Below the pieces are notes generated by a model. That model worked only from the letters and a program-made list of their open reading frames with translations, was not told the origin of the DNA and ran no database searches. Of a stretch of 44,287 nt of DNA, positions 1-7,999 are shown in pieces. Every line of letters begins with the position of its first letter. Positions within the stretch are counted from its first letter, which is position 1. Source of the stretch: an uncultured Lachnospiraceae bacterium (GTDB lineage: Bacteria; Bacillota; Clostridia; Lachnospirales; Lachnospiraceae). A program made the position numbers and the translations under genes. Where the stretch lies: contig CATKXR010000041.1 in NCBI GenBank assembly GCA_949840805.1, positions 1 through 44,287 on the forward strand, read 5' to 3'.

Positions 1-166
1 CCAAATTTGTTTGCGACCGCCAACATTAGCTTATGGGAAAGCCGAGTATCCTGCTTTTGTCATTTTTCCCATGGTAAGCCCTATGGTGCCGGTACTAACT
101 TAATGACATTGGGGTGTGAACAGTAACTTTTTTATGGTTCATTTTTACGGTTCAGTCAAGAAAAGC
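1..166. other. Non-coding DNA at window edge, unassigned
   Basis: No credible ORF with a ribosome-binding site lies here. The stretch contains partially self-complementary pieces (TATGGGAAA near 33-41 and TTTCCCATGG near 65-74), which could be a hairpin or the tail of a repeat or insertion element that starts outside the window. I could not identify it. Confidence 0.3.
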
Positions 167-195
167 TTGAAATGAACCAGTTGATGGAATATAAT
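167..195 (+). promoter_or_regulatory. Sigma-A type promoter for znuACB
   Basis: TTGAAA (167-172) and TATAAT (190-195) are separated by 17 bp. The -10 lies 35 bp before the znuA start, and an AGGAG sits at 223-227. I see no clear Zur-type palindrome over it. Confidence 0.75.
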
Positions 196-230
196 AGGCA
201 GGAAAACTAACCGGCAGAAGGCAGGAGTGT

Positions 231-1223
231 ATGAGACGGATTGGAATTTTGAGTCTTTTTTTATTAGGGTTTGTGTGGACGGTATGTCTGGCAGGCTGCG
301 GCAGAAGGATACCGGATGGAGAGAGTGTCAGACTGCCTGCCGGCAAAGAGGCGGAGGGAAACGGTGGTGAGAAGCTGAAGGTAGTGACGACCCTGTTTCC
401 TTATTATGATTTTGTACGTCAGATTGCCGGCGACCGGGTGGAGCTGACGCTTGTAGTGCCGGCAGGGATGGACAGCCATTCTTTTGAACCCACCCCGGCG
501 GATATGAAGACACTTCAAGGCGCTGATCTTCTGATCTGTAACGGGGGCGTCATGGAACACTGGCTTTCTCAAGCGCTGGAAGCGGTGGATACCGGCGGGA
601 TGACGATTGTCACCATGATGGATTATGTAGATGCCGTAGAGGAAGAAATCGTGGAGGGGATGGAGGAAGAGGACGGGCATTTTGAAGAGATTGAGTATGA
701 CGAACATATCTGGACTTCTCCTGTAAATGCCATAGCGCTGACAAAGGTGATCCGGGATGAGCTGAAACGGCAGGATCCGGCATGCGAGAGGGAATACGAA
801 GACAGGGCAGAGGCATATCTGGAGAAGCTTAAGCACATTGATGAAAAGCTGCGTCAGGTGTCCGCGGAACAAAAAAGAAATCTGATCGTGGTGGGGGATA
901 AGTTTCCTTTCCGGTATTTGGCAGACGAATATGGATGGAATTACCGGGCGGCTTTTTCCGGATGCAGCACGGACACGGAACCCAGCGCCCGTACCATTGC
1001 TTATCTGATTGACAAGGTAAGGCAGGAGCAGATTCCGGCAGTCTATTATCTGGAACTTAGCAGCCCGCGGGTGGCAGAGATTATCGGGGAGGAGACCGGG
1101 GCGCGGCCTTTGCTTCTTCATTCCTGCCATAATGTGACGCGGGCTCAGTTTGAGGCAGGAATTACCTATGTGGAGCTGATGGAGCAGAACATTGAGAATC
1201 TGAGAAAAGGATTGGATGAATGA
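231..1223 (+). CDS. znuA: Metal (Zn/Mn-type) ABC transporter substrate-binding lipoprotein
   Basis: Binds a divalent metal outside the membrane and delivers it to the ZnuB permease. The 330-residue protein starts with a lipoprotein signal peptide ending in the lipobox LAGC, with Cys23 as the lipidation site. The core begins with the ZnuA/TroA-like stretch KVVTTLFPYYDF. Likely metal ligands are His83 (MDSHSFEP) and His159 (DEHIWTSP), preceded by an acidic/His loop at 135-155 of the kind that distinguishes zinc binders. Where many ZnuA proteins have a third His there is GDKFPFRYLADEYGW, so that ligand may be the Asp or another residue. The stop overlaps znuC by ATGA, which implies translational coupling. 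Zinc is favoured over manganese by the acidic loop, but this is inference. Confidence 0.9.
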   Translation: MRRIGILSLFLLGFVWTVCLAGCGRRIPDGESVRLPAGKEAEGNGGEKLKVVTTLFPYYDFVRQIAGDRVELTLVVPAGMDSHSFEPTPADMKTLQGADLLICNGGVMEHWLSQALEAVDTGGMTIVTMMDYVDAVEEEIVEGMEEEDGHFEEIEYDEHIWTSPVNAIALTKVIRDELKRQDPACEREYEDRAEAYLEKLKHIDEKLRQVSAEQKRNLIVVGDKFPFRYLADEYGWNYRAAFSGCSTDTEPSARTIAYLIDKVRQEQIPAVYYLELSSPRVAEIIGEETGARPLLLHSCHNVTRAQFEAGITYVELMEQNIENLRKGLDE

Positions 1224-1987
1224 AACCATTTATCGTATGCGAGCATGTAGATTTTGGGTATGAGAACCAGGACGCGGTGATTGACTTAAGCCTGGAGATC
1301 AATCCTGGTGATTATGTGTGTATTGTGGGAGCCAACGGTTCGGGAAAAAGCACTTTAATAAAGGGTTTTTTAGGTCTTTTGACACCTACGTCAGGAACTC
1401 TTACGGTGGCGGAGGAACTGCGCAGGGGAGGGATCGGTTATCTTCCCCAGCAGACGGCCGTGCAAAGGGACTTTCCGGCTACGGTTTATGAAGTGGTTTT
1501 GTCAGGGACTCTAAGCCGCAGGGGAAATCTGCCCTTTTATTCCCGGGCCGAGAAGAAGATTGCAGAGAGAAGCATGGAGAGGCTGGGAATACTGGAATTA
1601 AGGAGAAAGTGTTATCGGGAGTTGTCCGGCGGGCAACAGCAGAGGGTGCTGATTGCCCGTGCTCTCTGCGCTACGGAGCAGATGCTGATCCTGGACGAGC
1701 CGATCACGGGGCTGGACCCTTCTGCCATCCAGGAGTTTTATCATTTGATATGGGAGCTGAACCGGAGGGACCACATTACGATAGTCATGGTGTCTCATGA
1801 TATCCGGAACGTGATCTCACAGGCGGATAAGATTCTCCACATGCAGCAGAGGGCGTTGTTTTTCGGGACGGCAGAGGACTATGTGGAGAGTATGGCAGGA
1901 AGAGGTTTTCTGGGGCAGGAGGAAGACGCGAAAGTGTGCGGAGTCTGCGGCCAGAGGTTTTTTAAGGCAGAGGGAGGAAAGAAATGA
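1220..1987 (+). CDS. znuC: Metal ABC transporter ATP-binding protein
   Basis: Cytoplasmic ATPase that powers metal import with ZnuA and ZnuB. It shows Walker A GANGSGKST (37-45), the Q-loop region YLPQQ, the ABC signature LSGGQQQR (135-142), Walker B LILDEP with catalytic Glu160, and the H-loop VSHD. At 255 residues it is normal for the family. Unusually, the C-terminus carries a CGVCG motif (Cys240, Cys243) followed by QRFFKAEGG, which could bind metal; this is inference. It overlaps its neighbours by 4 bp on both sides, so the three genes form one operon. Confidence 0.92.
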   Translation: MKPFIVCEHVDFGYENQDAVIDLSLEINPGDYVCIVGANGSGKSTLIKGFLGLLTPTSGTLTVAEELRRGGIGYLPQQTAVQRDFPATVYEVVLSGTLSRRGNLPFYSRAEKKIAERSMERLGILELRRKCYRELSGGQQQRVLIARALCATEQMLILDEPITGLDPSAIQEFYHLIWELNRRDHITIVMVSHDIRNVISQADKILHMQQRALFFGTAEDYVESMAGRGFLGQEEDAKVCGVCGQRFFKAEGGKK

Positions 1988-2802
1988 TTCTGGAAATGCT
2001 GTCATACCCGTTTCTTGTGCGGGCGCTTTTGGGAGGGATGATGGTGTCGCTGTGCGCGTCTCTTCTGGGGGTAAGCCTGGTGTTGAAGCGGTATTCCATG
2101 ATCGGGGACGGATTGTCCCATGTATCTTTTGGCGCCTTGTCCGTCGCCATTGCGGTAGGCTGGTCGCCTCTGGCGGTGTCAATCCCGGTGGTGACGCTGG
2201 CGGCGTTTTTTCTTCTGCGTATCACAGAGAACAGTAAGGTAAAGAGTGATGCAGCTATAGCCATGATCTCTGCTTCCGCCCTTGCCATAGGGATTGTGGT
2301 CACGTCTCTTACCACCGGCATGACCACGGATGTCAGCAGTTATATGTTTGGAAGTATCCTTGCCATGAGCCGAGAAGACGTGATTCTGGCAGGAATTTTA
2401 TCATTGGTGGTTTTGTGTCTGTTTGTGTTTTGCTATAATAAGATTTTTGCCGTGACTTTTGACGAGAGCTTTGCCAGGGCTACAGGAATCCGGGTAAAAT
2501 TCTATAATGTGCTTGTGGCAGTGCTGACGGCCTTCACCATTGTGCTGGGAATGCGGATGATGGGGGCGATGCTGATATCCAGCCTGATCATTTTCCCGGC
2601 ATTGACTGCAATGGGAGTGTTTAAAAGCTTTCGCAGTGTGGTAGTGTGTTCGGGGGTTTTATCGGTGGTATGCTTTTGTACAGGAATGGTGGTATCCTAT
2701 GGGATGTCTGTGCCGGCGGGAGCCAGCGTGGTGTTGGTAAATCTGGCAGTGTTTTTTATGTCCAGAATATTTTCCCGGTTTTGTCCGGGAGGGCTGCAAT
2801 AA
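1984..2802 (+). CDS. znuB: Metal ABC transporter permease (ABC-3 family)
   Basis: Integral membrane subunit of the importer, 272 residues with about seven to eight hydrophobic segments. The N-terminal part (FLVRALLGGMMVSLCASLLGV, then LKRYSMIGDGLSHVSFGALS) is characteristic of the ZnuB/AdcB/TroC family, in which the SxxGDGLSH segment contacts the ATPase. Its ATG lies inside the end of znuC. The gene is complete and ends in a polar tail (RFCPGGLQ). Confidence 0.92.
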   Translation: MILEMLSYPFLVRALLGGMMVSLCASLLGVSLVLKRYSMIGDGLSHVSFGALSVAIAVGWSPLAVSIPVVTLAAFFLLRITENSKVKSDAAIAMISASALAIGIVVTSLTTGMTTDVSSYMFGSILAMSREDVILAGILSLVVLCLFVFCYNKIFAVTFDESFARATGIRVKFYNVLVAVLTAFTIVLGMRMMGAMLISSLIIFPALTAMGVFKSFRSVVVCSGVLSVVCFCTGMVVSYGMSVPAGASVVLVNLAVFFMSRIFSRFCPGGLQ

Positions 2803-2856
2803 GAAAAAAGGAGCAGTACGGGGATTGTCCGGGCTGCTGCAGAAAAGGAGAGGTGT

Positions 2857-4236
2857 ATGAAGATGGCGATACCGGGAAGGGGGCTGCTTGGAAAGCTGTA
2901 TCAGGTGCGCAGCCATCTGACCCAGACACAGTTTATTGCATATGGTTTTTTGGGAATCATATTGACCGGATCTTTTCTTTTGATGATGCCGGTTTCCAGC
3001 AGGACCGGGGAGGCAAGCAGCTTTTTAAACTGTCTGTTTACGGCGACCAGCGCGTCTTGTGTGACCGGGCTGGTGGCGTATGATACCTGGAGCCACTGGT
3101 CGCTTTTTGGGCAGTTGGTGATCCTGACAATGATTCAGATCGGCGGTCTGGGATTTGTTACCATCGGCGTTTTTCTTTCGATCGTACTGAGGCGGAAGAT
3201 CGGGCTGAAGGAAAGAGGGCTCATGCAGGAGAGCGTCAATACGCTGGAGATCGGCGGTGTAGTGCGGCTGGCAAAAAAGATTGTCATTGGGACGGCATTT
3301 TTTGAGGGAACAGGAGCCGTTTTGCTGGCAATTCGTTTTGTCCCCCAGTATGGCGTGATACGTGGGAGCTATTATGGGATCTTCCATTCCATATCGGCAT
3401 TCTGCAATGCAGGTTTTGACCTGATGGGATGCCAGGGGCCTTACAGTTCTTTAGTCAATTATTATAACGACTGGCTGGTAAATCTGGTGGTGATATCCCT
3501 GATCGTCATCGGAGGAATCGGATTTATCGTGTGGGAGGATTTAGGACGGCACGGGCTTCATTTCCATCGGTATATGCTTCACACCAAGATCGTGCTTTTA
3601 ACTACCTTTGTGCTGCTATTCGGAAGCGCGTGGCTGTTTTATCGGTTTGAGGAAGGAAATCTGCTGGTGGGAATGGACATGAGCGGGAAGATTCTGACTT
3701 CGTTGTTTTCTTCGGCCACAGCCAGGACAGCCGGATTCAACACGGTGGATACGGGAGCCCTGACGGATGCCAGCAAGATGCTCACCGTCATATTGATGTT
3801 TATCGGCGGCAGTCCGGGATCCACGGCAGGAGGCGTAAAGACCACTACGATTATTGTAATGTACCTCCATCTCTGGTCTTCCATCCAGAGGACTTATGGA
3901 GTAAATGCCTTTGGGCGGAGGCTTGAGGATGACGTGCTGAAGAGAGCCAGCGCTATTTTTATGGTGAATCTGACGCTGGCTCTGGCTGCATCCCTGTTTA
4001 TTATGGCGACTCAGCAGTTTCCGGTCATGGATGTGCTGTTTGAGGCGTTTTCCGCTATCGGGACGGCCGGTATGACGACCGGGATTACCAGGGGATTAAA
4101 TGCCGGTTCCCGGCTGGCAATCGTGTTTTTAATGTATTGCGGGCGGGTAGGAAGCTTGTCTTTTGCCTTGTCTTTTACGCAGCATAAAAAGGTGGCACGG
4201 GTGCAGCAGCCGGTGGGGAGGATTACGATTGGGTAG
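2857..4236 (+). CDS. trkH: Trk/Ktr-type potassium uptake membrane subunit
   Basis: Potassium-translocating subunit of a Trk/Ktr system, 459 residues. Four pore-loop repeats can be read: TATSASCVTGL, ISAFCNAGFDL, SSATARTAGFNTVD and SAIGTAGMTTG; each holds the conserved selectivity Gly. Typical membrane segments lie between them. The length is nearer KtrB/TrkH of Firmicutes than the longer enterobacterial TrkH. The start is the ATG after AAAAGGAGAGGTGT. Its regulatory partner trkA follows after a 204-bp gap interrupted by a repeat element. It could equally be named ktrB. Confidence 0.93.
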   Translation: MKMAIPGRGLLGKLYQVRSHLTQTQFIAYGFLGIILTGSFLLMMPVSSRTGEASSFLNCLFTATSASCVTGLVAYDTWSHWSLFGQLVILTMIQIGGLGFVTIGVFLSIVLRRKIGLKERGLMQESVNTLEIGGVVRLAKKIVIGTAFFEGTGAVLLAIRFVPQYGVIRGSYYGIFHSISAFCNAGFDLMGCQGPYSSLVNYYNDWLVNLVVISLIVIGGIGFIVWEDLGRHGLHFHRYMLHTKIVLLTTFVLLFGSAWLFYRFEEGNLLVGMDMSGKILTSLFSSATARTAGFNTVDTGALTDASKMLTVILMFIGGSPGSTAGGVKTTTIIVMYLHLWSSIQRTYGVNAFGRRLEDDVLKRASAIFMVNLTLALAASLFIMATQQFPVMDVLFEAFSAIGTAGMTTGITRGLNAGSRLAIVFLMYCGRVGSLSFALSFTQHKKVARVQQPVGRITIG

Positions 4237-4270
4237 GGAATGAAGGATTGGTTGGTTGTTTACCATTATT

Positions 4271-4371
4271 CTGAAAGGTCCGCCTGGTCAGTTGCCCGTA
4301 CCCCAAAAAACGCGCTCTCGCTCCGGTGAAGAACGTAGCGGACGCTAAATTCGCTGGGAGAACCTTTACCG
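4271..4371. repeat. Intergenic palindromic repeat family, half copy
   Basis: About 100 bp between trkH and trkA that matches the left half of the larger element at 20283-20496, with only scattered substitutions. Both contain AAGGTCCGCCTGGTC, a CCCGTACCCC block, and AGAACGTAGCGGACGCTAAA. The right half of the palindrome is absent here. Two diverged copies 16 kb apart in intergenic DNA suggest a dispersed non-coding repeat. Confidence 0.75.
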
Positions 4372-4440
4372 AATCATGGGGCAAATAAGCATACTCGCGT
4401 GTATAAGATGAATCAGGAAAAATGAGGAGGAATTATATCT

Positions 4441-5094
4441 ATGAAATCAATCTTAATTATCGGAATGGGGCGGTTTGGCAAGCATCTTTGCACGAACCTT
4501 GCCCGTCTGGGGAACCAGATCATGGCGGTGGATGAAAACGAGGAGACTTTGGAGGATATGCTTGATTATGTGGTCAGCGCCAAAATCGGGGACTGCACCA
4601 ATGAAGCAGTGTTAAAAAGCCTTGGGATAGACAATTTTGATATTTGTTTTATTTGTATCGGGAATAACTTCCAGAGCAGCCTGGAGATAACCAGCATGGT
4701 AAAAGAGTTAGGAGGCAGGTATGTGGTCAGTAAGGCCAACCGGGATATCCATGCAAAATTTCTGCTGCGCAACGGCGCTGACGAAGTGATCTACCCGGAC
4801 CGGGATATTGCAGAAAAGATGGCGGTGCGTTACAGCGCAAACCATGTGTTTGATTATATTGAACTGACAGAGGAATTTTCCATTTATGAGATTCCGCCTT
4901 TGCCGGAGTGGGTGGGGAAAAGTATTATTGACCTGAGCATCCGGAACAAATACCGGATCAGTATTCTGGCAACCAAAGAAGGAGAACGGGCGAAACTGAT
5001 GCCTGCGGCGGATTATGTGATCCGGGCTGACGAGCATTTGATGGTGATCGGGAAAAATGAGGATGTAGATAAGATACTGAAAGAGCTTCGGTAG
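4441..5094 (+). CDS. trkA: Trk/Ktr potassium uptake regulatory protein, NAD-binding
   Basis: Cytoplasmic gating subunit for the TrkH channel; proteins of this family bind nucleotides and switch K+ flux. The 217 residues split into an RCK_N Rossmann domain (1-130), with GMGRFGKHL near residue 7 and the acidic VDENEE end of the second strand, and an RCK_C domain (about 135-217). The size corresponds to KtrA rather than the double-length TrkA of E. coli. A strong AGGAGG lies 10 nt before the ATG. A perfect hairpin terminator follows. Confidence 0.93.
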   Translation: MKSILIIGMGRFGKHLCTNLARLGNQIMAVDENEETLEDMLDYVVSAKIGDCTNEAVLKSLGIDNFDICFICIGNNFQSSLEITSMVKELGGRYVVSKANRDIHAKFLLRNGADEVIYPDRDIAEKMAVRYSANHVFDYIELTEEFSIYEIPPLPEWVGKSIIDLSIRNKYRISILATKEGERAKLMPAADYVIRADEHLMVIGKNEDVDKILKELR

Positions 5095-5132
5095 GGAATA
5101 AATGGTTTTAGTGAGGATGAAGAATGCAAAAG

Positions 5133-5164
5133 GGCCGTCCGGAAAAGAACTTTTCCGGACGGCC
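5133..5164. terminator. Bidirectional intrinsic terminator between convergent genes
   Basis: A perfect 14-15 bp inverted repeat (GGCCGTCCGGAAAAG at 5133-5147, its complement at 5150-5164) lies between the end of trkA and the end of the minus-strand gene. It is flanked by an A-rich left side and a T-containing right side, so it can serve both directions. Confidence 0.9.
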
Positions 5165-5170
5165 TTGTAT

Positions 5171-5482
5171 TCATTTCAGTTTTCGGTCCAGATACGTCCA
5201 AAGCCGGTACATCAAAAAGCCCCAGGCAAAGAACAGTACAATAAGGACGCTTAAGGGAACCGGATTGTCATAGTGATCAGGCAGGAAATATTTCTGCCAG
5301 CCAGGAATATCGGTATAGTAATATTGGCCCGGTCCAAAATCGATCCCTGGCGCCTGGCCCATATTATTTGCCATCATATAGACTGCTATGACAACGGCAG
5401 CCACAAAGATCAGGATTCCTGTTGCACAGACAATGTTTAGAGAAGTCCGGGAACAAGATTGCTTTTGATTCTTTTTGTTCAT
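5171..5482 (-). CDS. Small two-pass membrane protein, unknown function
   Basis: A 103-residue protein, not recognised. I chose the ATG at 5482 because an AGAAAGGA lies 7 nt upstream; the ORF is open 24 codons further but without a better ribosome-binding site. After a Lys/Gln-rich start there is a membrane segment (about 15-37, IVCATGILIFVAAVVIAVYM). An external loop rich in Gly, Tyr and Pro follows, then a second membrane segment (about 75-95) and a basic end (DRKLK). It lies 105 bp downstream of the YeiH-family gene on the same strand, so the two may be co-transcribed. Any functional link is a guess. Confidence 0.6.
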   Translation of the reverse strand: MNKKNQKQSCSRTSLNIVCATGILIFVAAVVIAVYMMANNMGQAPGIDFGPGQYYYTDIPGWQKYFLPDHYDNPVPLSVLIVLFFAWGFLMYRLWTYLDRKLK

Positions 5483-5587
5483 GGCCATATCCTTTCTGAA
5501 AATTTCTTCAAAAACTTCTTGCGCCTGGTTATGAACAACCGGTATATGTATCATTCACAATACAGGCATATGGACGGCTGTTCCTGT

Positions 5588-6985
5588 TTACACGGTAATA
5601 TTCGGAATCGGGAAAATCCGCCCGGAAAGCAGCAGCCAAGCTACTATAAAGGTCAGCACCAGATTAAAAACCTGTCCCACGATGTAGAGGACAAAAGGCT
5701 TGCCGCCCTGAAACTGTTCTGCCATTTCCTTGAAATTGGTCTCAAGGCCAATGCAGGTGAAGGCAAGGGCAAAACACCAGGTCTGAAATTCCTTGATATT
5801 GGACAGGATCTTTGCAGTGGCTTCCACTCCGATTGTATATTGGAATACAAAAGAAAAGAATAGGGAAGCTCCTAAAAAGCCCAGGATAAACTTGGGAAAC
5901 CGATGCCAGATCTCGGAGGCGCCTACGGTCTGGCTTTCACCTTTATCTACTTTGGTGGTGAAGAAAACAGCGACAGCAAAGGCCACAAAACCGATCAGGA
6001 TGTTCTGGATCATTTTAACTAAAGCGGCAACCTGGCCTGCAAGTTCTCCCAAGGCATTTCCTGCCAGCACTACCGCGCCGGTTGAATCAACGGTGCCGCC
6101 GATCCATGCACCGCCTACCAGGGGATCAATGGCAACTATTTTACAAAACAGAGGCATTCCCACCATCATGAGTACGGTAAAGATCAGAGAAATACCTACG
6201 GCAAAGGTCAGATCCGTCTTTTTTGCTTTACATGCGGCGGCAGTGGCAATGGCAGCGGAAGTACCGCAGACAGAGGTAGCGGCAGCAATCGTCATGACCA
6301 TACGCTTATTTTCCATTTTCAAATATTTCGTGCCTAAAATCCACATGAAGATAATTACGATAGGAGTAACAATCCAGGCAATGCCAAGTCCGTAGAGGCC
6401 AAACTTCTGGATATTGGAAAACAGTACGGAGGCGCCCATGAGCACCAGGCCGGTTTTTATGTAAAATTCTGTTTGAATAGCAGGTTTTAACCATTCTGGT
6501 ACTTTTAACAGATTGGAGATGACCAATCCTAAAATTAGCGCCCAGAAAGCATATTCCAAATATTTGCTAAACAAGACCTGGGAAGAAATCAGACGCACAA
6601 GACAGGTCAGCGCGAACAGGGCAAGGAAAGAAGACGCATATTTTATCAGGTTCTTTCCCATCAGATGATTAGAGACAGCAAAGATAATAATTAATGTCAC
6701 AAGAGTCAGAAAGATTCCGCTCCAGGCAGAAATACATGCTTCGCTTCCGTTAAAGAATTTCAAGACAGAACCGCTGTCAGCGTCACCCCATTTTCCAAAA
6801 GTTCCGGATTTGAAAACATAGGCGCCGCTGATTACACCAATGGATGCGACGGCAATGATAAGAAAGGCGCCCCAGATGGACAGCCAGTCTTCTTTGTGGA
6901 GCATGTCTGACAGATGAAATTTTTCTGCGACCACTACATCATCATGGATGGGGGCCGGATTGACAGTTGCAGCTTTTTTGCTCAT
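5588..6985 (-). CDS. YeiH family putative sulfate/anion exporter
   Basis: Integral membrane protein of the YeiH/UPF0324 family, 465 residues with about twelve hydrophobic segments. The family is annotated as putative sulfate exporters, but biochemical proof is thin. Family hallmarks are SVCGTSAAIATAAA in the middle and GGAWIGGTVDSTGAVVLAG further on, plus the conserved CIGLETNFKEM near the C-terminus. It is longer than the usual 330-350 residues because of an N-terminal extension and an extra loop (about 50-90). AGGAGGT precedes the ATG. Three TATTGNCAATA-like boxes in its leader suggest a dedicated regulator. Confidence 0.85.
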   Translation of the reverse strand: MSKKAATVNPAPIHDDVVVAEKFHLSDMLHKEDWLSIWGAFLIIAVASIGVISGAYVFKSGTFGKWGDADSGSVLKFFNGSEACISAWSGIFLTLVTLIIIFAVSNHLMGKNLIKYASSFLALFALTCLVRLISSQVLFSKYLEYAFWALILGLVISNLLKVPEWLKPAIQTEFYIKTGLVLMGASVLFSNIQKFGLYGLGIAWIVTPIVIIFMWILGTKYLKMENKRMVMTIAAATSVCGTSAAIATAAACKAKKTDLTFAVGISLIFTVLMMVGMPLFCKIVAIDPLVGGAWIGGTVDSTGAVVLAGNALGELAGQVAALVKMIQNILIGFVAFAVAVFFTTKVDKGESQTVGASEIWHRFPKFILGFLGASLFFSFVFQYTIGVEATAKILSNIKEFQTWCFALAFTCIGLETNFKEMAEQFQGGKPFVLYIVGQVFNLVLTFIVAWLLLSGRIFPIPNITV

Positions 6986-7011
6986 ATGTACCTCCTGAAT
7001 ATATAAATAGT

Positions 7012-7102
7012 TTTTATTGTCAATAAAATAACAACTGCGTTAAAATATTGACAAGATATAACGGATTATATACAAAAAATATAAAAAAATCTATTGACAA
7101 TA
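7012..7102. promoter_or_regulatory. Three TATTGNCAATA operator-like boxes upstream of the YeiH-family gene
   Basis: The same 11-bp dyad occurs three times: TATTGTCAATA at 7015-7025, embedded in the perfect palindrome TTTTATTGTCAATAAAA (7012-7028); TATTGACAAGA at 7046-7056 (one mismatch); and TATTGACAATA at 7092-7102. They lie just upstream of the minus-strand start at 6985. A minus-strand TATAAT complement at 7065-7070 is the best -10 candidate, but no good -35 was found. Confidence 0.5.
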
Positions 7103-7190
7103 TAGCCGATAATACGAAAAAATAATAGTAAATAATAACAAAAATCACAAAATAGTGGTTATATATTTAACAAAGATAACTTTGAAAGAA

Positions 7191-7205
7191 TGAGAATTTT
7201 TCTCA
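7191..7205. promoter_or_regulatory. Palindrome upstream of the feo promoter
   Basis: TGAGAATTTTTCTCA is a perfect 6-3-6 dyad located 10 bp before the feo -35 hexamer. It could be an additional metal-regulator site; no function is assigned. Confidence 0.3.
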
Positions 7206-7214
7206 ATAAGCTTC

Positions 7215-7243
7215 TTGACTTTCCTTTGGGATCGGCGTATGAT
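7215..7243 (+). promoter_or_regulatory. Promoter of the feoAAB operon
   Basis: TTGACT (7215-7220) and TATGAT (7238-7243) are spaced by exactly 17 bp, about 60 bp before the first feoA. Confidence 0.75.
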
Positions 7244-7268
7244 AATTATGAAAATGATAATCGATATC
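7241..7268. promoter_or_regulatory. Fur-box-like operator overlapping the feo -10
   Basis: GAAAATGATAATCGATATC (7250-7268) agrees with the classical 19-bp Fur box at 16 of 19 positions. Another GATAATTAT unit (7241-7249) abuts it and overlaps the -10. Binding here would block transcription, which fits iron repression of a ferrous transporter. Confidence 0.65.
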
Positions 7269-7304
7269 AAAAAGTAGATCTGTTTGACAGAAAGGAAGGT
7301 TTTT

Positions 7305-7520
7305 ATGCCGTTATCGATGATGGAACAGGGAGATACCCGAATGATCACAGAATTCAGGGGACAGGAGGAAATGAAGCGCCATCTGCAGGATTTGGGTTTT
7401 ATCAAGGGAGAAGAGGTCCGGGTAGTAGGGGAAAATTCCGGCGGGATGATTTTGATGGTAAAGGGTGTGAAAGTTGCCTTAAATCGCGGGCTGGCTAACC
7501 GCATTATGGTGGCAGGTTAA
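7305..7520 (+). CDS. feoA: FeoA domain protein (first copy)
   Basis: Small cytoplasmic SH3-fold protein that supports FeoB ferrous-iron transport. I start at ATG 7305 because GGAAGG lies 5 nt upstream; a TTG at 7284 is open but lacks a site. The 71 residues contain MKRHLQDLGFIKGEEVRVVGENSGGMILMVKGVKVALNRGLANRIMV, shown here as the typical FeoA pattern of LGF-x-G-x-V-V and a closing ALxxxxAxxI-V strand. It is the first gene of the iron operon. Confidence 0.9.
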   Translation: MPLSMMEQGDTRMITEFRGQEEMKRHLQDLGFIKGEEVRVVGENSGGMILMVKGVKVALNRGLANRIMVAG

Positions 7521-7594
7521 TTGTAGCCGTGAATATGCTTATTTGCCAAATGGCACAATAAGATATAAAGACAGAGAAAGAGAGAGGAAGCATC

Positions 7595-7813
7595 ATGACA
7601 TTAAAGGACTTAAAACCCGGGCAGCAGGGAATTGTGGCTTCTGTTGCCGCGGCAGGGCCTATGAAACGGAGAATTATGGATATGGGGATTACTCCGGGGG
7701 TGGAAGTCCGGGTAGTTAAGGCAGCGCCTTTGGGAGATCCGGTCGAAGTGAATGTAAGAGGATATGAACTGAGCCTCCGAAAAGAGGAAGCCCGGCAGAT
7801 TGAAATAAAATAG
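7595..7813 (+). CDS. feoA: FeoA domain protein (second copy)
   Basis: A second 72-residue FeoA with the canonical features: LKPGQQGIVASV at the start, the RRIMDMGITPGVEVRVV core and the closing strand ELSLRKEEARQIEI. Paired feoA genes before feoB are common in Clostridia. The two copies are clearly diverged, so this is not a recent duplication. AGAGGAAG precedes the ATG. Confidence 0.92.
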   Translation: MTLKDLKPGQQGIVASVAAAGPMKRRIMDMGITPGVEVRVVKAAPLGDPVEVNVRGYELSLRKEEARQIEIK

Positions 7814-7851
7814 CAGGTTTTCTTAAAAAAACGGTTAGGCGGCATAAGTGG

Positions 7852-7865
7852 TTAGCTTAAGCTAA
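7852..7865. other. 14-bp perfect palindrome in the feoA-feoB gap
   Basis: TTAGCTTAAGCTAA lies in the 186-bp gap between the second feoA and feoB. A GCCGG/CCGGC pair follows further on (about 7910-7930). These might form an mRNA hairpin that adjusts feoB expression. No promoter or coding sequence was seen in the gap. Confidence 0.3.
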
Positions 7866-7999
7866 TTCTGTAATATTTTAAAGAAAGGGGCGTAATTGTT
7901 TAACAGGCCGGTTTTGGAGTGAAGGCCGGCAGGGATAAAGAAGACAGGGACGGAGTACATAAGCAGCAAAAAACAGGAAGCAAGAGGTGAAATGAAGAG

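Noticed and set aside
264..1229. 321-codon minus-strand frame opposite znuA
   Set aside because: The plus strand encodes a clear lipoprotein with family motifs; the antisense frame has no recognisable protein features.
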